Source: Methanobacteriota archaeon
Lineage (GTDB): Archaea; Halobacteriota; Methanosarcinia; Methanotrichales; Methanotrichaceae
Assembly (NCBI GenBank): GCA_029553285.1
Contig: JAKPCO010000085.1
Coordinates: 1-64,000 of the forward strand
DNA: 64,000 nucleotides
Direction: 5' to 3'
The notes beneath the pieces were generated by a model. That model did no database searches and was not told where the DNA came from. It was given only the letters and a program-made list of their open reading frames with translations. The translations under genes were made by a program, and so were the position numbers. Positions 31,859-39,181 of this stretch are shown piece after piece. The stretch's first letter is position 1. Every line of letters starts with the position of its first letter.

Positions 31859-33076
31859 ATGAAAGATATTGAGCAGATCGTATCCAGGCTCAGCGAGCTT
31901 GGGATCGACGTCAGCACCGGGGATGTGGAGCAGAGATACCGCCTTCTTGTCGATAAGTTTCAGGTCCCTCCCCGGGAGGCGCAGAGAAGCGTTCTCAACT
32001 ACTACCTGAAGGAGAAGGGCATCGCTCTCCCATCAAGAAAGAGCGAGCAGGTGAAGATAAACCAAATCCGCGAGCCTGGAAGGTGGGTGGACCTGGAGGC
32101 AAAGGTCCTGAGCCTCTTTGATTCCCCCAGTCCGGCGATATCCCAGGCAGGAATCCTTGGAGACGATACGGGAAACATACGGTTCGTCAAGTGGGCGAAG
32201 TCCGGGCAGCCTGATCTCGTCGAGGGGAGGAGTTATCTTCTCAAAAATCTTGTCACGGACGAGTTCCAGGGCAGGTTCAGCGTCAAGATAAACAGAAGCA
32301 CTGAGATCACCGAGCTCGAGAGGGATATAGAATCTGCTGTGCTTCCACAGAGCTCTGCAGATTACAGGGTCGCGGACATCAGCGGGCCGGGGCAGTGGAT
32401 CAATCTCAGGGCCAAGGTAGTTCAGCTCTGGGAGCCCTCAAGCGACTCGATTCAGCAGCAGGGCCTTCTCGGGGATGAGACCGGGGTTGTGAGGTTCGTC
32501 AAGTGGGCGAAGTCCGGGCAGCCTGATCTCGTCGAGGGGAGGAGCTATCTTATAAAAAATCTTGTCACGGACGAGTTCCAGGGCAGGTTCAGCGTCAAGA
32601 TAAACAGAAGCACCGTCATAGAGGAGACTGAAGAGCCAATCGAGGTCTCGCTGAACAGAAGGATCTCAGGCGCCATAGTCGATATACAGAAGGGCTCAGG
32701 GCTCATCAAGAGATGCCCTACGTGCAGGAGGCCTCTCTCGAAGGGCATATGCGCAGAGCACGGCAAGGTCGAGGGTGTTTACGATCTCAGGGTCAAGGCT
32801 GCGATAGATGACGGGCTCATGGTCCAGGACATCCTGATAAACCGCGAGCGTGTTGAGGAGCTCATCGGCCTCACAATGGAGCAGGCAAAGGAGATGGCCA
32901 TGGAGGCGCTTGATCATGAGGTCGTCCTCGCGCTCATCGAGGAGAAGTTAATAGGGAGATACTTCGAGGTCACTGGACCGGTGAGGGACAGGTACCTTCT
33001 CGTGGACAGCATAAAGGAGATGGCTTTCAGCGATGACGATCTGTCCCTGCTTGTGAGCAGGGCGGAGGGGCTATGA
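31859..33076 (+). CDS. rpa: Replication protein A, two OB folds plus zinc finger
   Basis: Single-stranded-DNA binding protein, 405 residues. The N-terminus is a short helical region. OB fold 1 spans about 60-155 (IREPGRWVDLEAKVLSLFDS), OB fold 2 about 165-260 (ISGPGQWINLRAKVVQLWEP). The zinc finger near residue 285 reads CPTCRRPLSKGICAEHGKVE. A C-terminal OB fold follows. The two OB folds share a 119-bp stretch of almost identical DNA. The stop overlaps the start of the partner gene (ATGA). Confidence 0.92.
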   Translation: MKDIEQIVSRLSELGIDVSTGDVEQRYRLLVDKFQVPPREAQRSVLNYYLKEKGIALPSRKSEQVKINQIREPGRWVDLEAKVLSLFDSPSPAISQAGILGDDTGNIRFVKWAKSGQPDLVEGRSYLLKNLVTDEFQGRFSVKINRSTEITELERDIESAVLPQSSADYRVADISGPGQWINLRAKVVQLWEPSSDSIQQQGLLGDETGVVRFVKWAKSGQPDLVEGRSYLIKNLVTDEFQGRFSVKINRSTVIEETEEPIEVSLNRRISGAIVDIQKGSGLIKRCPTCRRPLSKGICAEHGKVEGVYDLRVKAAIDDGLMVQDILINRERVEELIGLTMEQAKEMAMEALDHEVVLALIEEKLIGRYFEVTGPVRDRYLLVDSIKEMAFSDDDLSLLVSRAEGL

Positions 33077-33969
33077 TGTACTCCAGAGAGGTCGCCAGGA
33101 GGGTGTTTCTGGCTGAACTTAAAAGGTCGGATCTCTCCTTCCGGGAGGGAGATGACTCGCAGTACGCTCCACAGTATCTTCTGACACCAACAGGCGCCAG
33201 ATGCAACCGGGTTTTTGTTGTCGGGACGCTGATAGAGAGGGATGACATCGGCGAGGAGGTCGAGTACTGGCGCGGGAGGCTGGCGGACCCGACAGGCAGC
33301 ATTCTGATATACGCCGGGCAGTACCAGCCCGAGGCATCCAGAGCGCTTGCGGAGATCGAGATCCCGGCGTTCGTGGCGGTCGTTGGTAAGCCATCTGTCT
33401 ATGAGACTGAGGATGGGAAGAAGATAACGTCGATAAGGGCAGAGGCCATACAGAAGGTGGATCTCGATACCCGTAACAAATGGGTCATCGAGGCGGCGCG
33501 CAGGACGCTCGAAAGGCTGGAGCTCATGCGCAGCATAGATGTGCCCCAGAGCACAGACTTCCAGCCCGGAACCATGTACCATCCGGAGGCAACGACGGTC
33601 GAGGACTGCAGGAAGGCCAGGGGCCACTACTCCACGAACATCGAGGAGTACAGGCAGATGGTTCTCACAGCTCTGCGGGCCATCAGAAATGAGCAAGAGG
33701 TCGAAGAGAGCATACCTGCCGTGGCACATGTGGAGCCCGAGGTAGCTGTGAAACCAACTGCGGAGACGAGAAAGCCCGGCGGCCTGGGGGAGATTCAGGA
33801 TCTCCCGGTTAGCGGAAAGGCAGATCACAAAGCGGACGTAGGAACCGAATCACACAAGCCTGATGCATACACCAGGCCACAGCCAGGCAGAAAGAAACAA
33901 ACGGGATCGAAGCGCATAAGCAGCCTCGTCGATCTGGAGAACGATGATATCGAGGAGATAGATCTCTGA
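33073..33969 (+). CDS. RPA-associated protein (COG3390 type)
   Basis: A 298-residue protein of the RPA-associated family usually encoded with rpa in euryarchaea. It has an N-terminal REVARRVFLAELKRSDLSF motif, then an OB-fold-like domain (CNRVFVVGTLIERDDIG, WRGRLADPTGSILIYAGQYQ). The C-terminal 90 residues are low-complexity, charged and probably disordered. The four-base overlap with rpa points to co-translation and a stoichiometric complex. Family assignment is strong; biochemical role (rpa partner) is from family knowledge. Confidence 0.88.
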   Translation: MMYSREVARRVFLAELKRSDLSFREGDDSQYAPQYLLTPTGARCNRVFVVGTLIERDDIGEEVEYWRGRLADPTGSILIYAGQYQPEASRALAEIEIPAFVAVVGKPSVYETEDGKKITSIRAEAIQKVDLDTRNKWVIEAARRTLERLELMRSIDVPQSTDFQPGTMYHPEATTVEDCRKARGHYSTNIEEYRQMVLTALRAIRNEQEVEESIPAVAHVEPEVAVKPTAETRKPGGLGEIQDLPVSGKADHKADVGTESHKPDAYTRPQPGRKKQTGSKRISSLVDLENDDIEEIDL

Positions 33970-34053
33970 GAACCTCTCCCAAAAGTTATGACCGATGGGT
34001 GCTGGCAGGAAGACTGCGGAGATTGACAGTGCGGCTTTAGGATGACCTCTTGA

Positions 34054-34083
34054 GAAAGAGAGGCGAGGTCCTCTGCCTCTTTC
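34054..34083 (+). terminator. Hairpin after the rpa operon
   Basis: GAAAGAG-GGCGAGG with CCTC-GCC-CTCTTTC forms a long hairpin followed by ATTTTGG. A terminator is likely from position and shape. Confidence 0.5.
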
Positions 34084-34102
34084 ATTTTGGAGGGAGCAGC
34101 CC

Positions 34103-34187
34103 CTCAGGCGCAGTGACCTGAAGCTGCAGCAGCTTCGCAGGCTGCTGAGAGTGCGAAATTGCCTAAGCAGCCTGCTGTGTGCCTGAG
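34103..34187 (+). other. Three-stem palindromic element
   Basis: Outer stem CTCAGGC (34103-34109) with GCCTGAG (34181-34187); hairpin GAAGCTG-CAG-CAGCTTC (34120-34136); hairpin GCAGGCTGCT (34137-34146) with AGCAGCCTGC (34166-34175). All three stems are perfect. It could be a small RNA or a mobile-element end; no family recognised. Confidence 0.5.
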
Positions 34188-34188
34188 C

Positions 34189-34272
34189 TTATAGGAAAGC
34201 AGGCAGAAGACCCTCCCCCTTCAGGGAGGGGAATGAAGCAGGAAGCCCTCCACCTTATGGGGAGGGAGTCAC
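34189..34272 (+). mobile_element. IS200/IS605-like solo relic (PATE-like)
   Basis: TTATAGGAAAGCAGGCAGAA, a CCCTCCC/GGGAGGG hairpin, then GAAGCAGGAAGCCCTCC with a second C/G-rich hairpin and GTCAC. The wording and double hairpin match known left and right ends of IS200/IS605-TnpB elements joined without genes. A shorter relative is at 15244. Confidence 0.55.
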
Positions 34273-34282
34273 TGACACAAAC

Positions 34283-35467
34283 TCAGCCCGATCTCTTCCT
34301 GAGCAGCCTGGCCTGGAAGCCGTGGTACTTTGCGAAGCCCTCGGCGTCCCGCTGGCTCAGCATCTGTGAGTCGAACGATACCATCTCCTGGGAGTAGAGC
34401 GCATCAGGGGATCTCCTGCCCACGGCCATCGCATTGCCGCAGAAGAGCTTCATGCGAACAACCCCATTGACCCTGGAGTTGGCCTGGTCGATGAAGGCGT
34501 TCAGGTCCGCGAAAAGTGGGTCGTCCAAAAGTCCCATGTAGGCCATCTCTGCCCATGCCTCATCAACGCCGGCCTTGAACCTGAGCTCCGCGCGGGAGAG
34601 CACAAGCTGCTCCAGGTCCCTGTGGGCCGTCAGGAGAACGGTCGCTGCAGGATGCTCGTAGTTCTCCCTGGCCTTGAGCCCCAGCACCCGATCCTCTATC
34701 ATGTCTGTGCGTCCTATCCCGTGCTTTCCTGCGATGAGATTCAACCGCCTGATCAGCTCGACCCCGCCGAGCCGCTCGCCATTGAGCGCCACAGGCACGC
34801 CGCGCTCGAACTCGATCTCTACAACCTCCGGCGGCACGCTCCCGTCAGGTGTTCTGGTCCAGGCGTAGATCTCCTCGGGCGGCTCGAAGAACGGGTCCTC
34901 GAGCATCCCGCCCTCGATCGATCTCGACCAAAGGTTCTCGTCAATGGACCAGGGGCGCTCTTTCGATGCCTGGACGTCTATGCCGTGCTCCCTCGCATAG
35001 TCGATCTCCCACTCCCTTGAGAGGTCCAGGTCCCTCATGGGCGCAATGACCCTCATTCCGGTGGCCCTGAAGACCGCCTCGAACCTGAGCTGGTCGTTGC
35101 CCCTTCCTGTGCAGCCATGGGCAAGCGCGTTTATCCCCAGCTTTCTTGCAACATCGACGACCTTTTTTGCAATCAAAGGCCTTGCTATGGCGGTTCCGAG
35201 AACATAGCCCTCATAAGAGCCATTGGCCTTGATGAGCGGGAATATGTAGTCCCTGACGAACTCATCCTTTGCGTCTATTACATAGTGTTCGTCGCTCAGC
35301 TTCTCAGCCCGTCTGTTACCCCTCTCGATATCCTCTGGAGGCTGGCCCACATCAACAAGAACCGTGACAACGCGCCTCATGCCGTATCGCTCACGCAGAA
35401 GCGGAATGCAAACAGATGTGTCAAGCCCGCCGGAATAAGCAAGAGCAACCTCAGCTTTGTCTGTCAT
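34283..35467 (-). CDS. argG: Argininosuccinate synthase
   Basis: Condenses citrulline and aspartate with ATP in arginine synthesis; 394 residues. N-terminal [15 protein letters not shown] is the ATP pyrophosphatase P-loop. [13 protein letters not shown] and [10 protein letters not shown] are conserved, as is the C-terminal [16 protein letters not shown]. The ATG at 35467 gives the family's N-terminus ([14 protein letters not shown]). The frame stays open to 35683, but that extension is translated repeat DNA. A TATA-like CTTTTAAATGC on the minus strand at 35537-35547 would give a leader of about 50 bases. Divergent from an HTH regulator. Confidence 0.95.
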   Translation of the reverse strand: MTDKAEVALAYSGGLDTSVCIPLLRERYGMRRVVTVLVDVGQPPEDIERGNRRAEKLSDEHYVIDAKDEFVRDYIFPLIKANGSYEGYVLGTAIARPLIAKKVVDVARKLGINALAHGCTGRGNDQLRFEAVFRATGMRVIAPMRDLDLSREWEIDYAREHGIDVQASKERPWSIDENLWSRSIEGGMLEDPFFEPPEEIYAWTRTPDGSVPPEVVEIEFERGVPVALNGERLGGVELIRRLNLIAGKHGIGRTDMIEDRVLGLKARENYEHPAATVLLTAHRDLEQLVLSRAELRFKAGVDEAWAEMAYMGLLDDPLFADLNAFIDQANSRVNGVVRMKLFCGNAMAVGRRSPDALYSQEMVSFDSQMLSQRDAEGFAKYHGFQARLLRKRSG

Positions 35468-35550
35468 GCTGGTAACCGGAAGGGAACAAGTTATTTCAAT
35501 TTTATGAGTGACCGGATTGGGCTGTCTTCCCCGAATGCATTTAAAAGCTC

Positions 35551-35651
35551 CGTTCTTATGTAAGTACATTGCTGGAATCACCAGTTCACCCTCCAGGATC
35601 GCATGGCAGGACCGGTGCCTCTTCGGGCAGGTCATCTGATAAACAGGAACG
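35551..35651 (+). repeat. Degenerate CGCTCTT-family element
   Basis: CGTTCTTATG at the left and CAGGAACG at the right, with the family interior GGCAGGACCGGTGCC and GGGCAGGTCATCTGAT. Worn ends and no target duplication. It sits between the divergent promoters of argG and the HTH gene. Confidence 0.65.
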
Positions 35652-35685
35652 GAAATCTGGCGGCACAGGGCAGGCCGGCTCAAGA

Positions 35686-35693
35686 TTTAAATA
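35686..35693 (+). promoter_or_regulatory. TATA box of the HTH regulator
   Basis: TTTAAATA about 29 bases upstream of the ATG at 35719, predicting a very short leader or leaderless message. Confidence 0.5.
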
Positions 35694-35718
35694 GCTGCTC
35701 TTCGGATTTAATACAGCG

Positions 35719-36654
35719 ATGGAGAAGGAGCTTCTGACTCGCGGCGTGATCAACGTGCTGAGAGAGGCGGGCTTCCTGGTCTCGTCCATGTGCGACATCA
35801 GGCCAAGGAGCTTTGATCTTGCAGCCAGGCGAGAGGAGCTGCTCCTGCTGCTCAAGATTCTCTCGAACATAGACGGGCTGAACGAGCGCACAGCCCGCGA
35901 GATAACCAGACTTGCAGGCCATCTGCTCGGGCAGCCGCTGATTGTGGGTGAGAAGACCAGAGATCAGATGCTCGAGCGGGGCGCAGTCTACTTCAGGTAC
36001 GGCGTTCCGACGGTGAGCCTTCCGACGCTTGCTGACTACCTGCTGGGAGGCATCCCTCCCCTCGTCTACGCGGCACATGGAGGTCTTTATGTTAAAATCG
36101 ATGGGGAGATGCTCCGGAAACTGAGGATGGAGCGCGGGATATCAATCGGCGAGCTGGCAGCAGAGCTTGGCGTTTCAAGGCGCACCGTGAGCAAGTACGA
36201 GAGCGAATCGATGGACACATCGATAGATATAGCCCTGAAGCTCGAGGAGATCTTCGATGAGGAGCTGATCCAGGCCGTGGATATTTTCAGGCAGCGTTTC
36301 GTGGAGGAGGCCACCACAGAGATAAAGGACAGCATTCTACGCAGACTTGTGGAGATCGGGCTTCGCGTATTCCCGATATCCCAGGCCCCCTTCAACGCAA
36401 TAACGAGAGATGATGAGATGGTGGTCCTCACAGGCGTGAGCAGGCTCACCACAAGCATGATCAAGCGCGCGAGGCTCATGAGCAGCCTGTCATCTGTCAC
36501 ACTCACACACTCTGCGCTCATAGTCGATGGCGAGACAAGGATAGACAGGATAGAGAGGACCGCGGTCATAGGCCGGAAGGAGATAGAGAAGATCGATAGC
36601 AGAAAGGACTTCGCGGATCTCCTGATGATGAAACGCGAGAGTTCTGCCTATTAG
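35719..36654 (+). CDS. HTH transcriptional regulator (archaeal COG1395 type)
   Basis: A 311-residue predicted DNA-binding protein. Residues 1-120 are an archaea-specific domain (LTRGVINVLREAGFLVSSMC, DLAARREELLLLLKILSN). An XRE-type helix-turn-helix follows at about 132-185 (LRKLRMERGISIGELAAELG, VSRRTVSKYESES). The C-terminal 120 residues hold a sensor-like domain with IKRARLMSSLSSVTLTHSAL. Family members are widespread in euryarchaea with unknown ligand. It is divergent from argG, which makes arginine metabolism one possible target, but this is only positional. Confidence 0.85.
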   Translation: MEKELLTRGVINVLREAGFLVSSMCDIRPRSFDLAARREELLLLLKILSNIDGLNERTAREITRLAGHLLGQPLIVGEKTRDQMLERGAVYFRYGVPTVSLPTLADYLLGGIPPLVYAAHGGLYVKIDGEMLRKLRMERGISIGELAAELGVSRRTVSKYESESMDTSIDIALKLEEIFDEELIQAVDIFRQRFVEEATTEIKDSILRRLVEIGLRVFPISQAPFNAITRDDEMVVLTGVSRLTTSMIKRARLMSSLSSVTLTHSALIVDGETRIDRIERTAVIGRKEIEKIDSRKDFADLLMMKRESSAY

Positions 36655-36712
36655 GATCGTCTGTTAGCGTGCAGGGCGCTATTTTATTGTATATCTGGAA
36701 GGACATGAATCC

Positions 36713-37687
36713 ATGCGACTTCTTGAGAAGATCCGTGAATCTGGAAGGGTGTTTGTTGTTGCGGTCGCCGGAGATAGCGGATCCGGCAAGACGACGTTCA
36801 CCAGGGGCATCCGCCGGCTGCTTGGCGAGGATATGGTCAGCACATTCTCCATGGATGACTATCACAGTCTTGATCGGAGGCAGAGAAAGGCTCTGGGGAT
36901 AACGCCGCTGAGGCCAGAGGCAAACAGGCTCGATCTGCTGGCTGAGCATCTGGAGATGCTCCGGAGGGGGCTTGCGATAGAAAAGCCCGTCTACGATCAC
37001 GCAACCGGAGAGATCAGAGGTCCGGTCGTATTCGAGCCCACACCTGTGATCGTTGTCGAGGGTCTCCATCCTTTCTACACACAGGAGCTCAGGGACCTCT
37101 CGGACTTCAAGATCTTCGTCGATCCCAGCAGAGCTGTTAAGAGGAGATGGAAGCTACGAAGGGATGTGGGGGAGCGGGGCTACGCTCCGGAGGATGTGAT
37201 GAGGGAGATCCTGGAGAGAGAGCCGGACTACAAGCTCTACGTGGATGTCCAGAAGGTCTATGCTGAGATGGTGATAAAGATCCAGGACTCGAGGATCCCT
37301 CCGGAGTGGACGGAGATTGCGAGGGGCTCTGGCAGTGAAAGGTACTCGGTGAGGATCATACAGCAGATTCTTGATCAGCCGCTGGACGAGGTCGATCTGA
37401 CGATAGACCTCAGCAGGATAATGCGGCTCACAGAGCGCGAGTTCTCGATAGAGTTCCAGAGGGACGACTACTACGGGAAGAGGGTGGGGGTCATGACCCT
37501 CGATGGCGAGTTTCCCCTAACCATGACCAGAGACCTGGAGAGGAAGCTCTGCAACTTTTTAGGCAGAGATGTGCCCTCTGTGGCAGAAGGGATCCAGGAT
37601 GATCAGGCGCGCTACGTCAATGCGACCGAGATGGCCCAGCTCATCCTGATCTGGAGGTTCCTGGAGAAGGTCGCACATCTCGCCTGA
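36713..37687 (+). CDS. prk: Phosphoribulokinase/uridine kinase family, archaeal PRK type
   Basis: P-loop kinase of 324 residues. Walker A is AGDSGSGKTTFTRGI. The substrate loop reads FSMDDYHSLDRRQRKALGIT and PLRPEANRLDLLAEHLEML. PVYDHATGEI and VIVVEGLHPFY follow, with the DPSRAVKRRWKLRRD lid. These match the archaeal phosphoribulokinases of methanogens that make ribulose-1,5-bisphosphate for type III RuBisCO in the reductive hexulose-phosphate pathway. The C-terminal 100 residues differ from bacterial PRK. The RuBisCO gene is not in the window. Uridine kinase is the less likely alternative. AT-rich TATA-like sequence lies at 36690-36703. Confidence 0.82.
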   Translation: MRLLEKIRESGRVFVVAVAGDSGSGKTTFTRGIRRLLGEDMVSTFSMDDYHSLDRRQRKALGITPLRPEANRLDLLAEHLEMLRRGLAIEKPVYDHATGEIRGPVVFEPTPVIVVEGLHPFYTQELRDLSDFKIFVDPSRAVKRRWKLRRDVGERGYAPEDVMREILEREPDYKLYVDVQKVYAEMVIKIQDSRIPPEWTEIARGSGSERYSVRIIQQILDQPLDEVDLTIDLSRIMRLTEREFSIEFQRDDYYGKRVGVMTLDGEFPLTMTRDLERKLCNFLGRDVPSVAEGIQDDQARYVNATEMAQLILIWRFLEKVAHLA

Positions 37688-37688
37688 A

Positions 37689-38201
37689 TCAGCACCATCT
37701 CTCGTAGCAGACGATCTCCTCGATGGGCTTCCTCGACCTTGGCGCCGGGTCCTCAGCGGGATATCCGAGAGGGAGGAGCGCGACGACGCGGATGTTCTCC
37801 GGCACCTCCAGGATCTCCTTGACCCTGTCCTCGTAGAATGCGCCGATCCAGCATGTCCCGAGGCCGAGCTCTGTTGCCTCAAGCGTCATGTGGTCGAGTG
37901 CTATTGACACATCTATGGTGTAGGTGTGCTGGCCGCATGTCATCACATATCTCGTCTCAGTCCCGCAGGCTGCTATGACAACAGGCGCCTCTGCGATGAA
38001 CCACTGGTTCTTGGCGGCTTCAGCAAGCCTCCTGCGCCTCTCCGGATCCCTCACAACTATGAACTTCCAGTCCTGGAGGTTCTTTGCAGACGGGGCAAGC
38101 CTTCCAGCCTCAAGTATGCGATTGAGCTTCTCGTCCTCCACAGGCCTCTCCTGATATTTCCTTATGCTCCTCCTCTTTCTTATGGCCTCGATCACATCCA
38201 T
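37689..38201 (-). CDS. Nitroreductase-family flavoprotein
   Basis: FMN-dependent oxidoreductase of 170 residues. N-terminal MDVIEAIRKRRSIRKYQERP and APSAKNLQDWKFIVV are the FMN-phosphate contacts. DVSIALDHMTLEATELGLGT and the C-terminal ALLPLGYPAEDPAPRSRKPI are typical. Substrate unknown. The ATG at 38201 has GGAGGC upstream; the frame's upstream extension overlaps the winged-helix gene and is not conserved. Convergent with prk, with stops almost touching. Confidence 0.88.
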   Translation of the reverse strand: MDVIEAIRKRRSIRKYQERPVEDEKLNRILEAGRLAPSAKNLQDWKFIVVRDPERRRRLAEAAKNQWFIAEAPVVIAACGTETRYVMTCGQHTYTIDVSIALDHMTLEATELGLGTCWIGAFYEDRVKEILEVPENIRVVALLPLGYPAEDPAPRSRKPIEEIVCYERWC

Positions 38202-38214
38202 GCCAGCGCCTCCG

Positions 38215-38457
38215 CTATGACCTTCTCCTGAGCTCTCTCTCGAGCTCAACCCCCTTCTCTGTAAGGCGCCAAATGCCATCAGACTCCTCGATCAGACCCC
38301 TCTCGCCCAGATCCTGAAGCACTTTTTTTACAGCAGGCGGCGTTATCCTCTCGATCTTTGCAACCTTCTCGGCGCTCATCGGGCCCTTCGATCCAAGAAC
38401 CTGTATCACGCGCTCCCTCTGACTGTTCCCCAGAACGAACCCCATCAGCTCATCCAT
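38215..38457 (-). CDS. Small winged-helix DNA-binding protein
   Basis: An 80-residue protein that is essentially one winged helix: NSQRERVIQVLGSKGPMSAE, KVAKIERITPPAVKKVLQDL, then the wing GLIEESDGIWRLTEKGVELE. It is similar in build to archaeal MarR/ArsR-like regulators. Its stop lies 13 bp before the nitroreductase start, so the two form an operon and the regulator may control it. Confidence 0.78.
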   Translation of the reverse strand: MDELMGFVLGNSQRERVIQVLGSKGPMSAEKVAKIERITPPAVKKVLQDLGERGLIEESDGIWRLTEKGVELERELRRRS

Positions 38458-38478
38458 TCTGCATACCTCTGCGATAGC

Positions 38479-38485
38479 TTTATTG
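38479..38485 (+). promoter_or_regulatory. Promoter of the SRP RNA gene
   Basis: TTTATTG is centred about 26 bases before the predicted 5' end of the SRP RNA at 38508, the usual archaeal TATA position. Confidence 0.4.
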
Positions 38486-38507
38486 CTCCCAATATCTTAA
38501 TAGATTG

Positions 38508-38823
38508 TGGCGGGTTAGTCCGGGTGGTTCGGCGTCACCTGTAACCCGAAATCGCCGATATGCGGGGGACGAAGCTGGTGGGCGACTTTATGCGCCGTGT
38601 ATTCAGCCCATCTGCGTACAATGATTCTCCGTTCTGTAGGGACGGCATCGGCCAGGGGGTCAGCCGGAGGGCGGGCTCGCTGGCCCTAACTGCAGGCACC
38701 GGTTCAGGCCCGGAAGGGAGCAGACCCACTGCGGGTAACCGTCGCTTACAGGATCGCGGGGAGGAGAAAGCGGATGGATCAGCTGGTACGCGGTGCTTCT
38801 GGCAACCGCCAGCGCACCCGCCA
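38508..38823 (+). ncRNA. ffs: Signal recognition particle 7S RNA
   Basis: Archaeal SRP RNA of about 316 bases. The ends pair (TGGCGGGT at 38508-38515 with ACCCGCCA at 38816-38823). The Alu domain shows GTCCGGGTGGTTCGGCGTCACC-like helices 3/4 and CTGTAACCCG. The S domain has the universal SRP54-binding helix 8 sequence (CAGGCCCGGAAGGGAGCAG, 38705-38723), then the 3' strand. The RNA scaffolds SRP19 and SRP54 for co-translational targeting. Open frames across it are accidental. Confidence 0.93.
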
Positions 38824-38984
38824 GAAATGATATTCCTGCGATAGATTTTGCCTCCGGCTGGAGCTCTGAGAGTGTCAGATGTGTACAGATCAAATGTCTA
38901 TTTTTACATTGACTGCAGCAACCATTTGAATGTAAATGATTCAGTCATCCGGCAGATTATTAGCAGCAGTGGGGCACACCGATC

Positions 38985-39000
38985 GAAAAGTATATATACT
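38985..39000 (+). promoter_or_regulatory. Strong TATA/BRE promoter-like site
   Basis: GAAAAGTATATATACT is the best TATA-box-like match I saw in the window, with an A-rich BRE. It predicts a transcript starting near 39021, in DNA with no known gene. Confidence 0.5.
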
Positions 39001-39028
39001 ATTACTTCTAACAAACAGACGATCAACT

Positions 39029-39088
39029 ATGTCGCTAGCCTCAACTGTAATGGTGAAAGTGTACACCAGAATACGTCCGAGGATATAG
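39029..39088 (+). CDS. Possible 19-residue peptide, short-leader transcript
   Basis: Read by eye, ATG at 39029 gives MSLASTVMVKVYTRIRPRI and a TAG. It begins about 8 bases after the start predicted from the strong TATA site. No family recognised. The transcript could equally be a small RNA. The 95 bp before the next gene contain a second AT-rich promoter-like stretch. Confidence 0.25.
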   Translation: MSLASTVMVKVYTRIRPRI

Positions 39089-39181
39089 CGGCGCCTTTCT
39101 TTGATATTCAAACCTAGCTCTGCATGTGTTTATCGAATTCCATATTAATAATATTAATTAAATATAAGGAGGTGACTGGCT

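Larger units (their letters stand above)
33970..34282. other. Gene-free stretch rich in palindromes
   Basis: Holds a hairpin after the rpa operon (34054-34083), a three-stem palindromic structure (34103-34187) and an IS200/605-like relic (34189-34272). No gene. Confidence 0.6.

Noticed and set aside
32914-33828. 304-residue minus-strand frame
   Set aside because: It is the reverse shadow of the rpa and RPA-associated genes.
38560-38844. 94-residue open frame
   Set aside because: It lies inside the SRP RNA gene and has no ribosome site or protein similarity.
38848-39117. 89-residue open frame after the SRP RNA
   Set aside because: Low-complexity translation, no ribosome site, and it overlaps the strong promoter-like element.
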